Part shown: piece after piece, positions 55,101 through 62,925 of the stretch
Layout of the letters: every line of letters starts with the position of its first letter
Position numbering within the stretch: position 1 is the stretch's first letter
NCBI GenBank assembly: GCA_035544875.1
Contig: DASZZP010000038.1
Location: 1 to 64,000, forward strand
Source: JASLEW01 sp035544875
GTDB taxonomy: Bacteria; Acidobacteriota; Thermoanaerobaculia; Multivoradales; UBA5704
Reading direction: 5' to 3'
Length of the DNA stretch: 64,000 nucleotides
The notes under the pieces: model-generated
Databases searched by the model: none
Seen by the model: the letters and a program-made list of their open reading frames with translations, nothing else
Told to the model about the DNA's origin: nothing
Translations under genes and position numbers: made by a program

Positions 55101-55332
55101 CTGGTGGAATGCCGCGCGCGAGGACCAGGCGACCGACCGCGTCCACCGGCTCGGCCAGCACCGCGCCGTGCAGGTCTTCAAGCTCATCACCGAGGACACG
55201 CTCGAGGAGAAGATCTCCTCCATCATCGAGCGCAAGCGCCGTCTCATGGTCAGCGTCGTCCAGGACGACGATCCGGCGATGGCCAAGATCTTCACCCGCT
55301 CCGAGCTGCTCGAGCTGCTGCGCGGAGTGTGA
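52150..55332 (+). CDS. SWIM-domain SNF2-family helicase
   Basis: A 1060-residue protein: SWIM zinc finger near residues 43-56 (C-x-C-x8-C-x-H, CNCETSRRRTCDH), a long middle region of the bacterial SNF2 type, then RecA-like domain 1 with Walker A DDMGLGKT (about 563-570), motif II DEVQ (about 660, replacing DEAH), TGTPIENSLDDLKALFDLVLP, and domain 2 with FTHFLGMI, LKAGGTGIDLAAA and DRVHRLGQ. It should move along or remodel DNA-bound protein complexes. An Ala/Gly-rich insertion of about 50 residues sits between the two RecA domains (about 724-775). Its start overlaps the site-2 protease stop. Confidence 0.9.
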   Translation: MRYPADLELHRSGIGLVPPGPKGAETAIYVGHVPGSRAPLRSCNCETSRRRTCDHLKRLDRALAGLQPHLAAAGWEALFPGTVWYRLAKLLHEGRPQACDTIRVSRRRRGDGEALELRLTSPDGEELARYFDSSPARLRFLERIGQAGGAEGTFDRAGLLARLALFQLELDERALAKRGYKTQRQTWEESFWHRLAYHCVREFEGEGEGGSFHPAIDAASGRFTLAFRLAGQPVIEVSVPRLQVSSALKLLAAAFPGQEDLAIHPLPLRSIFHVTLETSFDLSEAEVRPAIRALQACGEERFFDLEEIEPFRYGNLVYLRELGILAELERPDRERRFRAPAQMKLKRSQVPSFLAEYSEAWEEGALVLDEELRHRKIFRDFDSIEIAGDALDRSWYWLSISYGLGNQSISLAELLRGRREGLPFLEVATGWVDLNAPAFSHLAGLAEGGDRLAAPAGAGEAVPGAAEGSNTEPPADLGGGASPVAADPVRLTASELLRLQAAVGRPLRLGGKSTAALATLLELRPARPPGPLAGLATPLRPYQRIGLDWLRFLWENRLGGLLCDDMGLGKTHQVMALLVSVSEQREAAAPFLVVCPTSVISHWRDKIRDHAPGLRALIHHGAQRGLPPRLQAGDVVVTSYGILLRDAQALAETAFAVVVFDEVQNLKNRETKGYQAAAGLGAEIKLGLTGTPIENSLDDLKALFDLVLPGYLGSDSAFGERYAGLEPGAVPDGAVPGEVSSAVSGAAGLGAEPPAAAAGLAGGALLTASARASAAEDGAAMAERRLQTGELRRIISPFVLRRLKQTVLTELPEKIEDLRTCTLSTDQVKLYRDALGGRGAELVRAVAAAGEPLPYIHIFALLQLLKQICDHPALALRRLDEAESFASGKWDLYREIVAESLDSGRKVVVFTHFLGMITLMERHLQALGVGYVSLTGGSGSSGRRGALIARFNRDPDCRVYLGSLKAGGTGIDLAAASIVIHYDRWWNAAREDQATDRVHRLGQHRAVQVFKLITEDTLEEKISSIIERKRRLMVSVVQDDDPAMAKIFTRSELLELLRGV

Positions 55333-55348
55333 GCTCGGCGCCGAAGAC

Positions 55349-55414
55349 TGGAGCCATCGAGTGTTGGCTCCACCTCAGCGTCCGCTTGAGAGTGGAAGCG
55401 AATTTGCTTCACTC
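55349..55414. terminator. Two hairpins between convergent genes
   Basis: TGGAGCC (55349-55355) pairs with GGCTCCA (55366-55372). A second stem, GAGTGGAAGC with GCTTCACTC, follows at about 55390-55414. They lie between the SNF2 gene and the convergent PlsC gene and probably end both transcripts; no T-run is present. Confidence 0.5.
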
Positions 55415-55488
55415 AGTCAGCTTCCTGGCCCGCGCGGACACGTTTTCTGCCGGAGCGGAGCTGAAGGGTCTGGCTTCGCGCCAGAAAG

Positions 55489-56217
55489 TCAGTCCCAGGC
55501 CGGGAAACTCCCTTCGCCGGCGAGCGCCTGCATGGCGGCGGCGAGCTGTTGCATGAAGAGCTTGCGGTCGCCGCTCCAGGGCACCGGCTCGCCGACGAAG
55601 ACGTCGCAGAAGAAGGGGACCGGCAGCATCGAGCCGCGCGGCAGCGCCTTGCCCAGGCCGTGCATGAAGACCGGCACCACCGGGACTTGCGGAAAGCGCT
55701 CGGCGAGGCGCGAGATGCCGCTCTTGAGCTCGGCCAGGCGCTCCGGCTCGCCGCGCGAGCCCTCGGGGAAGAGGATGACGATCTCGCCCCGGCCAAGGGC
55801 GGCTCCGACAGCCGACAGCGGATCGGCTCCAACCGCCGCCGGCGGATCGGCCCCAACCGCCGCCGGCTTGTCGGCTCCCGGCGACCGCCCGCGGCGCTCG
55901 ATCGGAATGACGCCCATGATGCGCAGCGAAAACCAGGCGAGCAGCCGGTTGCGCAGGAAGTAGTCGGCGGCGGCCACCGGCCGCACCACCGGCAGCAGCC
56001 GGCGCGGCAGCAGCGTCATCAGCACCAGGGTGTCGAGGTGGCTGTTGTGGTTGGCCACCACCACCGCCGGCCCGCCCGCCGGCAGCCGCTCTCGGTGCCG
56101 CACGTTGAGGCCGATGCCGAGCAAGACCAGCGGCCGCGCCACCAGCCAGAAAAAGATCGCGCGCGCGACCCTGTTCACGGGCTCGAAAGGCTCCTCTCCT
56201 CCACCGTCTCGTGTCAT
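55489..56217 (-). CDS. plsC: PlsC-type 1-acyl-glycerol-3-phosphate acyltransferase
   Basis: A 242-residue membrane-associated acyltransferase that makes phosphatidic acid. Motif I is NHNSHLD (about residues 57-63, the NHxxxxD type), motif III FPEGSRG (about 155-161), and a hydrophobic segment lies at 18-35. Between motifs II and III there is an extra stretch of three tandem octapeptides (GADKPAAV, GADPPAAV, GADPLSAV), encoded by a 24-base repeat and absent from ordinary PlsC proteins. It starts eight bases after the CdsA stop, so they form one operon: PlsC makes the substrate that CdsA activates. Confidence 0.87.
   Translation of the reverse strand: MTRDGGGEEPFEPVNRVARAIFFWLVARPLVLLGIGLNVRHRERLPAGGPAVVVANHNSHLDTLVLMTLLPRRLLPVVRPVAAADYFLRNRLLAWFSLRIMGVIPIERRGRSPGADKPAAVGADPPAAVGADPLSAVGAALGRGEIVILFPEGSRGEPERLAELKSGISRLAERFPQVPVVPVFMHGLGKALPRGSMLPVPFFCDVFVGEPVPWSGDRKLFMQQLAAAMQALAGEGSFPAWD
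55807..55878 (-). repeat. 24-bp tandem repeat inside plsC
   Basis: Three in-frame 24-base units at 55807-55830, 55831-55854 and 55855-55878; the last two differ at four positions. They encode GAD-x-PAAV-like octapeptides placed just before the FPEG active-site segment. Confidence 0.8.
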
Positions 56218-56225
56218 CTACCGGA

Positions 56226-57245
<1,020 letters not shown>

Positions 57246-57294
57246 GGCGATGCTCGCAGCGATCAGTGTGCCGGCCCCCTTCCTGCCGCGGCCG

Positions 57295-58806
57295 CTAACG
57301 AGACGGGAGCTTGGCGGCAGGGAGCAGCAGCGGCGGCCGCGGCGGCTGCGAGAAATCGAAATCGACGGCGAGGTTTCCGAGCTGCGCCGCGCTCTCGCGC
57401 ACGCTGGGCCGCGGATCGGGCCGGCCATCGGTCTTGGGGTCGAGCCGCGCGCCGCCCAGGAAATCATCCTCGATGAACTTGACGTAGGCGTCGAAGCTCA
57501 GCGTCTGGTGATCGATGAACCCTTTCCTGGCATAGGGGCTGATCACCAGGCCGGGAACGCGCAGACCGTAGCCGTTCTGATCGACGCGCAGCGGCGCCAC
57601 GTGATCGTAGAAACCGCCCCAGTCATCCCACGACAGGAAAACCGCGGTGCTCTGCCAGGCCGGGCCCTGCATCAGGGCGTTGATCAGCCCGGTGACGTAG
57701 GACTGGCCGGCGCTGACCAGCGAGGGCGGGTGCTCGCTGAAGCGGGAGTTGGGACAGATCCAGGAGACCGCGGGCAGCGTGCCGTCGCGCGCCGCCTGGT
57801 AGAAGCGCTCGACGTCCTGGATGTTGCCCAGCTCGCCGTCCTGGCGCACGGTGGTGAAGAACGGCAGCGGATTCCAGATGCCCGGCGTCGCCGCCCGCTG
57901 CCGCCGTCGCGGCGTGCCCATGCCGCCGTCATCGGTGTCCGGCTGCGCCCCAGCGAAGACGTAGTAGGCCCAGCTGACGTGCTGCTTGTGCAGCAGGTAG
58001 GTGAGATCGGTCCAGGCGTAGTGGGGGGCGAGGCGCGTCAGCGGGGGAACGGCCGGGCGGCCGAAGCGGCGCCGGCGCCGCGGGCCGGCGTCGGGCGGCC
58101 GGCCCGGGTTCTGCAGCGCGTTGACGCAGCTCGCGGGGTCGTCGCTGCCGCATTTCGCCGACCACTCCGAGACCATGAACAGATGCTCGGGCAGGCTCCA
58201 CGACGCGTTGGGCTCGAACATCCGGTCCTGGAGCACGAAACTCTTGGCATAAGCCCAGTAGTTCGGGATCTCGCGCTCGTCGTGATAGCCCATGACGTCG
58301 GTGCCGCGGCCGCCGCACGCGGGATCCAGGGGATCGGCGCACCCCTTCTTGCCTCTCTCGGCCTGGGCGATGAAGCCGTCCATCTTGCCGCCGTCGACGT
58401 CGGCCACCGCGGCCGATTCGCCGTGCGGCCCGCCGTGATTGAGATCGTGCGCATCGTGATAGGGCCGCACGCACTGACCGCTCGCCGGATCGGGCACGCA
58501 CACCGCCGGCACGCCCCCTTGCATCGGAATGCCGTCGGCTCCTGGGAAGGTGCCGAAGTAGCTGTCGAAGGATCGGTTCTCCTGCATGATGACGACGACG
58601 TGCTGGATCAAGTGGATGCCGCCGCCAGCCGTCGCTGGCGCCGCTGCTGCGGCCGGCGCCGCGGGCGCGTCAGGCGTCGTGCTGACAGGGCGCGATGGCC
58701 CCGGGGCTCCCCCAGCCGCCGCATCGCGCGACGAGTGACTCGCCAGAGCCGCGGCCGCCGCCATTCCGGCGATCGCGATGACCGGTGCCAACCAACCTGG
58801 GCGCAT
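57295..58806 (-). CDS. Secreted phosphoesterase (phospholipase C / acid phosphatase family)
   Basis: A 503-residue exported enzyme of the PF04185 phosphoesterase family. A signal peptide (residues 1-22) and a Pro/Ala linker are followed by VVVIMQENRSFDSYFGTFPG (about 70-89), which supplies the first metal ligands. Later blocks are NASWSLPEHLFMVSEWSA, FLSWDDWGGFYDHV and VPGLVISPYARKGFID. Members cleave phosphodiesters or monoesters such as phosphatidylcholine. It lies 49 bases upstream of cdsA and plsC on the same strand. TAGGAT lies nine bases before its ATG. An Arg-rich loop (PDAGPRRRRRFGRP, about 240) is unusual. Confidence 0.85.
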   Translation of the reverse strand: MRPGWLAPVIAIAGMAAAAALASHSSRDAAAGGAPGPSRPVSTTPDAPAAPAAAAAPATAGGGIHLIQHVVVIMQENRSFDSYFGTFPGADGIPMQGGVPAVCVPDPASGQCVRPYHDAHDLNHGGPHGESAAVADVDGGKMDGFIAQAERGKKGCADPLDPACGGRGTDVMGYHDEREIPNYWAYAKSFVLQDRMFEPNASWSLPEHLFMVSEWSAKCGSDDPASCVNALQNPGRPPDAGPRRRRRFGRPAVPPLTRLAPHYAWTDLTYLLHKQHVSWAYYVFAGAQPDTDDGGMGTPRRRQRAATPGIWNPLPFFTTVRQDGELGNIQDVERFYQAARDGTLPAVSWICPNSRFSEHPPSLVSAGQSYVTGLINALMQGPAWQSTAVFLSWDDWGGFYDHVAPLRVDQNGYGLRVPGLVISPYARKGFIDHQTLSFDAYVKFIEDDFLGGARLDPKTDGRPDPRPSVRESAAQLGNLAVDFDFSQPPRPPLLLPAAKLPSR

Positions 58807-58976
58807 GATGGCGCAATCCTAGCACCGCATCTCGCGGGCAGCGAGACATGCCACTTGCAATCGAACAACAACAAGGCGATGCGGCGGCGCCCCGCAGGCC
58901 GCGGGGCAGTGGGACGTTGCACCGCCCGCCGGTACTGCTGCGCTCAGAGCAGAATCGATAAGAAAGGAAGGCGCGA

Positions 58977-59123
58977 ATGCTGGGAACGATCCTGGTGATC
59001 CTGCTCATCCTGTGGCTGCTCGGCTTCTCGCTGCACATCGGAGGGGGTCTCATTCACCTGCTGCTCGTCGTCCTCCTGGTCGTACTGCTCGTGAACCTGA
59101 TCACCGGCCGACGCGTGGTGTGA
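58977..59123 (+). CDS. Small lmo0937-like membrane protein
   Basis: A 48-residue protein with two hydrophobic segments separated by a Gly-Gly-Gly turn (MLGTILVILLILWLLGFSL then HIGGGLIHLLLVVLLVVLLV). This is the standard form of the lmo0937/DUF5670 family, common in environmental bacteria and often stress-induced. AAAGGAAGG at 58963-58971 is a good ribosome site. It stands alone, divergent from the phosphoesterase gene and convergent with the aldehyde dehydrogenase gene. Function unknown. Confidence 0.85.
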   Translation: MLGTILVILLILWLLGFSLHIGGGLIHLLLVVLLVVLLVNLITGRRVV

Positions 59124-59180
59124 GGCGGCGGCCACCGCCGCCGTCCGGAGCCGGGGCGCGGCGACCCCGCTCGGCCCGGC

Positions 59181-60911
59181 TCAGCTCGCTCCCTCAGGTC
59201 GGCCCTCCGCGGGCGCGGCGGCCGGCGCCGTCGGTGCTGCCGGCGCGGTCGGCGGCGCGGCGGCCGGGCCGGCCGAGCCAGCGCCACGCAGCACCTCTTC
59301 GAGCAGCGGCCGGGCGCCCTGCAGGGCGGTGCGTTGCATGTAGCGCTGGGCTCCCGGGAGCCCGCCGAGCTCCTCGCCGCCGCCGGCCCTCCCGGGGCCG
59401 CCGTGGAGCAGGGCCGGATGCACCGCGCCAGGTCCCCACGATTCGGCCGCCGTCGCAGCCGAGCCGACTGTGATGCGGCCGTTGTAGGAGGCGGCTTCGA
59501 GCAGCGCCTCGCGCACGAAGGCGGGGTCGTCGGAATAGACGCTGGAGACCAGCGAGCCGTCGCCCAGCGCCACCAGTGCGGCGGCCTCCGTGGCGGTGCC
59601 GCCGTAAGGCAGCAAAGTGGCGACCGGCCCGAAGACCTCCAGGCTGTGGACCGGGCCGCCGGCGCCGCCGCCACCATCATCGGCGCGCAGCAACACCGGG
59701 TTGACGAAGAAGCCGACCCCGGGGTCGCCGCCGTCGTGCCGCTCCACCCGCTCGCCGCTGCCCAGGACGAGGCGGGCGTGCCGGGCCAGCGCCGCGATCC
59801 CCTCGCGCACGCTGCGGCGCTGCGGGGCGCTGACCACCGGCCCCATGGTCACCCCGGAAGCGAAAGGATCGCCCACCCTGACCTCGCGCAGCCGAGCGAC
59901 GAGCGCGCTTTCAGCCTCGCCAACCCGGCCCTGGGGAACCAGGATGCGGCGGGTGGCGGTGCACTTCTGGCCGCTCTTCTGGGTCATCTCCTGGACCACC
60001 TCGCGCACGAAGAGCTCCCAGGTCGGCGACCCCGGAGCGGCGTCCGGGCCCAGCACCGCGGCGTTGAGCGAGTCGGCCTCGACGTTGATGCGCACGCCCT
60101 TGTCGAGCACCCGCGGGTGGGTCCGCATCCGCCAGCCGGTGGCCGCCGAGCCGGTGAAGGCCAGCACGTCCTGCGCCTCGAGGTGGTCGAGCAGATCGCC
60201 CGCCGGTCCGGCGAGGAAGCTGAAGCTGCCGTCGGGCAGCACACCGCCGGCGGCGAACAGCTCGGCGATGCGGTAGGCGAGCAAGGCCGTCAGGGTGGCG
60301 GGTTTGACCAGCACCGGCATGCCCGCGAGATGGGCGCAGGCGAGCTTCTCGGCCAGCCCCCAGGCGGGGAAGTTATAGGCGTTGACCAGCACAGCGACAC
60401 CGCGCAGCGGCGTCCACACGTGCTGGCCCCAGAGCGGCGTCTTCTTGCCCAGGACCACTCCCTCGCCGGCGGTCAGCACGACACCGTCGCCCAGGGTGGC
60501 GCCAAGGGTGCCGTAGAAGAACAGCGCGCCGATCGCCCCGTCGACGTCGAACTTGGCGTCGGCCAAGGTGTTGCCGCCGTTGCGCATGGCGATCCCGAGC
60601 AGCTCGTCGCGGTGCTCGCGCAGCAGAGCCGCCAGCCCCTTCAAGGTGCGTGCGCGGGCGGCAAAGCCCTGCGCGCGCAGCTTCCCGCCCGCCGCGCGGG
60701 CATGGGCCAGCGCCGCTCCCATGTCGACGCCGCGCGTCGAGGCGGTGGCCACCACCTCCTCGGTCGCCGGGTTGAGCAGCGCCTCGCCCGCGCCCTGTCC
60801 GTCGACCCAGCCCCCCCGGACGAAGCTGCGGATGCGGATCGGCTCGCCCACCCCGCCCGCGCCGCCGCCGCTTCCTCCGCTGGTGCCACCGGCTGCTCCG
60901 CTCCCCGTCAT
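59181..60911 (-). CDS. PaaZ/BoxD-like CoA-pathway aldehyde dehydrogenase
   Basis: A 576-residue cytoplasmic NAD(P)-dependent aldehyde dehydrogenase. Conserved blocks include VNAYNFPAWGLAEKLA, VKPATLTALLA, LAFTGSAATGW, the Glu segment INVEADSLN and the catalytic Cys in MTQKSGQKCTATRR. The arrangement matches the aldehyde dehydrogenase half of PaaZ and the stand-alone 3,4-dehydroadipyl-CoA semialdehyde dehydrogenase BoxD of aerobic benzoate degradation. No other paa or box gene is in the window, so its pathway is not settled. Gly- and Ala-rich tails at both ends look disordered. GGAGG precedes the ATG at 60911. Confidence 0.83.
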   Translation of the reverse strand: MTGSGAAGGTSGGSGGGAGGVGEPIRIRSFVRGGWVDGQGAGEALLNPATEEVVATASTRGVDMGAALAHARAAGGKLRAQGFAARARTLKGLAALLREHRDELLGIAMRNGGNTLADAKFDVDGAIGALFFYGTLGATLGDGVVLTAGEGVVLGKKTPLWGQHVWTPLRGVAVLVNAYNFPAWGLAEKLACAHLAGMPVLVKPATLTALLAYRIAELFAAGGVLPDGSFSFLAGPAGDLLDHLEAQDVLAFTGSAATGWRMRTHPRVLDKGVRINVEADSLNAAVLGPDAAPGSPTWELFVREVVQEMTQKSGQKCTATRRILVPQGRVGEAESALVARLREVRVGDPFASGVTMGPVVSAPQRRSVREGIAALARHARLVLGSGERVERHDGGDPGVGFFVNPVLLRADDGGGGAGGPVHSLEVFGPVATLLPYGGTATEAAALVALGDGSLVSSVYSDDPAFVREALLEAASYNGRITVGSAATAAESWGPGAVHPALLHGGPGRAGGGEELGGLPGAQRYMQRTALQGARPLLEEVLRGAGSAGPAAAPPTAPAAPTAPAAAPAEGRPEGAS

Positions 60912-61224
60912 CGCTCGACCTCCGCCTCTCTTTGGATCTCCAGGGGTGCGCGCGGGCCGCGACGCCCCCTCAAGCCCAATTGGGCCCGCCGGCAGTGTAT
61001 CTGATCGGGCGGCCGGGTCCGCCGAGATCTCCGCCCTCTGGCGCGAGCTCGACCGCCGCGGCAGGAGTTAACGATCGATCTCGAGCCATTCCTCACGCTT
61101 CTGGCCGTTCATGCCGAGCTCGTCCAAGCGCCTGCCCTGGCGGAGCCCGTCGCCCGATACGTCGGCAGTTGCAAGAAAGTGCCGACGCTTTGGTCAAATC
61201 GTGCAGCTGGTGGGGGTATGAGGG
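60912..61224. other. Intergenic region, 313 bp
   Basis: This lies between two minus-strand genes. It contains the ribosome site of the dehydrogenase and the dispersed motif GATCGGGCGGCCG near 61001. A perfect GTCGGCA...TGCCGAC inverted repeat at 61161-61184, after the response-regulator stop, may be a terminator. No convincing gene. Confidence 0.5.
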
Positions 61225-61872
61225 CTACAGCAGGCCGGCCCGCATGGCCTTGTGGACGGCCGCGGACTTGGTGTGCACCTGCAGCTTCTCGTAGACGCTG
61301 CGGATGTAGTTGCGCACCGTGTTGATGCTGATCCCGAGCTGTTCGCCGACGGCCTGGTAGCTGCAGCCGCCAGCCAGCAGGCGGAGCAGCTGGACCTCCT
61401 GCGGAGTGAGCGCTTCGTCGAGCGCCAGCGGCGCGCCGGTGCGCTGGAACAGCCGCACCACCTTGCGCGCGATCTCCGGCGACATCGGGGCGCCCCCCTC
61501 GAGCGCCTCGCGCATCGCTTCGAGCAGGCGCGCTGGCGGAGTGCGTTTGAGGAGATAGCCGGTTGCGCCGTTGCACAGCGACTCGAAAATCTTGTCCTCG
61601 TTGTCAAAGGCGGTGAGCATGAGGATCGCCGCCTCGCCCCAGCGCTCGCGCAGCGAGCCGACGCCCTGCGAACCGGGCACTCCCGGAAGCTGGATATCGA
61701 GCAGGACCACGTCGGGCGGCTCGCCCACCCGGGTGGCGTGGAGCTGCTCGAGCGACCCGAAGACCGCGGTGCACCGGTAACCGGGAGTGCCGTCGATGAG
61801 CTGGCGCAGCCCTTCGCGGGTGATGCGGTCGTCTTCCACGATGAGCACGCGAATCGTTGCAGTCGGGTTCAT
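61225..61872 (-). CDS. NarL/FixJ-type response regulator
   Basis: A 215-residue two-component regulator. Receiver domain (residues 7-125): acidic pair EDD (13-15), phospho-acceptor D59 in VVLLDIQLPG, T in LTAFD (about 88) and K in LLKRTPP (about 108). The C-terminal LuxR helix-turn-helix (about 150-213) contains ALTPQEVQLLRLLAGGCSYQAVGEQLGISINTVRNYI. No histidine kinase adjoins it, though a kinase starts about 1 kb away on the other strand. TAGGGT lies six bases before the ATG (61879-61884, minus strand), matching the leaderless pattern. It is divergent from ppa. Confidence 0.9.
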   Translation of the reverse strand: MNPTATIRVLIVEDDRITREGLRQLIDGTPGYRCTAVFGSLEQLHATRVGEPPDVVLLDIQLPGVPGSQGVGSLRERWGEAAILMLTAFDNEDKIFESLCNGATGYLLKRTPPARLLEAMREALEGGAPMSPEIARKVVRLFQRTGAPLALDEALTPQEVQLLRLLAGGCSYQAVGEQLGISINTVRNYIRSVYEKLQVHTKSAAVHKAMRAGLL

Positions 61873-61973
61873 GGACGAACCCTAGCGCAGCCACGGCGAG
61901 AGCGCTAGACATGATCATGCGTCTCGCTGCGCCGCCGGGCTCGCGCGGCCTGCGTCTACCTTATGATCCGGCC
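61873..61973. promoter_or_regulatory. Divergent leaderless promoters of response regulator and ppa
   Basis: A 101-base gap with TANNNT boxes facing both ways. TAGGGT (61884-61879, minus) is six bases before the regulator ATG. TATGAT (61962-61967, plus) is six bases before the ppa ATG. Neither gene has a Shine-Dalgarno. Confidence 0.5.
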
Positions 61974-62645
61974 ATGAGCGCTCCGCTGGTCTGGAAGACC
62001 CATCCCTGGCACGGCGTGGCAATCGGCTCCGCGGCCCCGGCGGTGGTGACCGCCTACGTCGAGATCGTCCCCTCCGATGCCGTCAAGTACGAGATGGACA
62101 AGACCACCGGCCATCTCAGGGTCGACCGCCCGCAGAAGTTCTCGAGCGTCTGCCCGACGCTCTACGGCTTCATCCCGCAGACCCTTTCCGGCGAGCGCGC
62201 CGCCGAGCTCTCGCGGCGGCGCACCGGCCGCGAAGGGCTGAGCGGCGACGACGATCCGCTCGACATCTGTGTCTTTTCGGAGAAGTCGTTCTCGCATGGC
62301 GACTTCCTGCTCGAGGCCCGGCCGATCGGCGGCCTGCGCGTGATCGATCAGGGCCAGGCGGACGACAAGATCGTCGCCGTCCTCGCGGGTGACATCACCT
62401 TCGGGGAAATCGACGACGTCGCCGGGCTGCCGCGCCCGCTGCTCGACCGGCTCGAGCACTACTTCCTCACCTACAAGCTCTCGCCAGGCTCGCCGGCGGA
62501 CAAGCAAGAGATCGAGATTGCCCAGATCTTCGGCCGCGACGAGGCGCACGAGGTCATCAGGCTCAGCCAAGCCGACTACCAGGCGGGCTTCGCCGAGCTG
62601 CGCCGCGACCTTCTCGATGCCTTGCGCGACACGTTCGGGCCCTGA
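61974..62645 (+). CDS. ppa: Inorganic pyrophosphatase, family I
   Basis: A 223-residue cytoplasmic enzyme hydrolysing PPi to two phosphates. Family I blocks are present: KYEMDKTTGHLRVDRP, YGFIPQTL and the signature DDDPLDICV with the Asp triad, then IGGLRVIDQGQADDKIVAV. It is longer than E. coli Ppa (176 residues), with an inserted loop (about 80-97, SRRRTGREGLSGD) and an extended C-terminus. I start at MSAPLVW because TATGAT lies exactly six bases before it; upstream in-frame ATGs at 61911 and 61917 lack support. Confidence 0.92.
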   Translation: MSAPLVWKTHPWHGVAIGSAAPAVVTAYVEIVPSDAVKYEMDKTTGHLRVDRPQKFSSVCPTLYGFIPQTLSGERAAELSRRRTGREGLSGDDDPLDICVFSEKSFSHGDFLLEARPIGGLRVIDQGQADDKIVAVLAGDITFGEIDDVAGLPRPLLDRLEHYFLTYKLSPGSPADKQEIEIAQIFGRDEAHEVIRLSQADYQAGFAELRRDLLDALRDTFGP

Positions 62646-62925
62646 GCCCCCTCCGGCCTGACTCGTCCGGGGAGGAGAAGGGACGGCTGATGAGCGGGCC
62701 GCGCCCTGAGCAGGGCCTCTCTCACTGCACCAGTTCGTTTGAGCCGGCGAGGAAGATCTGCGGGGGGCTGGATCGCGGTGAGTGAGGCCCTGCTCAGGGC
62801 GCTCCGGCGGCAAGGGACGTCCACCTTCGCCAGATGAGCAGGACTCCTCCCAGTCCCGCTGGGGTTGCACGGTTGATGGAGAACTGTCGGCAGTAAGTGA
62901 GACCCGGGTACGGTACGATGACGCG
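62646..62925. other. Intergenic region with repeat B and a leaderless promoter
   Basis: These 280 bases hold inverted-repeat element B copy 2 (62701-62802), then TACGAT at 62914-62919, six bases before the kinase ATG. GGACTCCTCCC at 62850-62860 loosely mirrors GGGGGGAGTCC near copy 1, so the element may be larger than its arms. Confidence 0.65.
62701..62802. repeat. Inverted-repeat element B, copy 2 (102 bp)
   Basis: Arms 62701-62728 and 62775-62802 are 28-base inverted repeats with two mismatches. They share GCGCC, GCAGGG and CTCACTGC with the arms at 7852-7958. The 46-base centre does not match that of copy 1. Confidence 0.8.

Noticed and set aside
61067..61193. Short minus-strand stretch downstream of the response regulator that reads like a protein tail
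   Set aside because: About 40 codons, no start codon, and too short to separate from chance.
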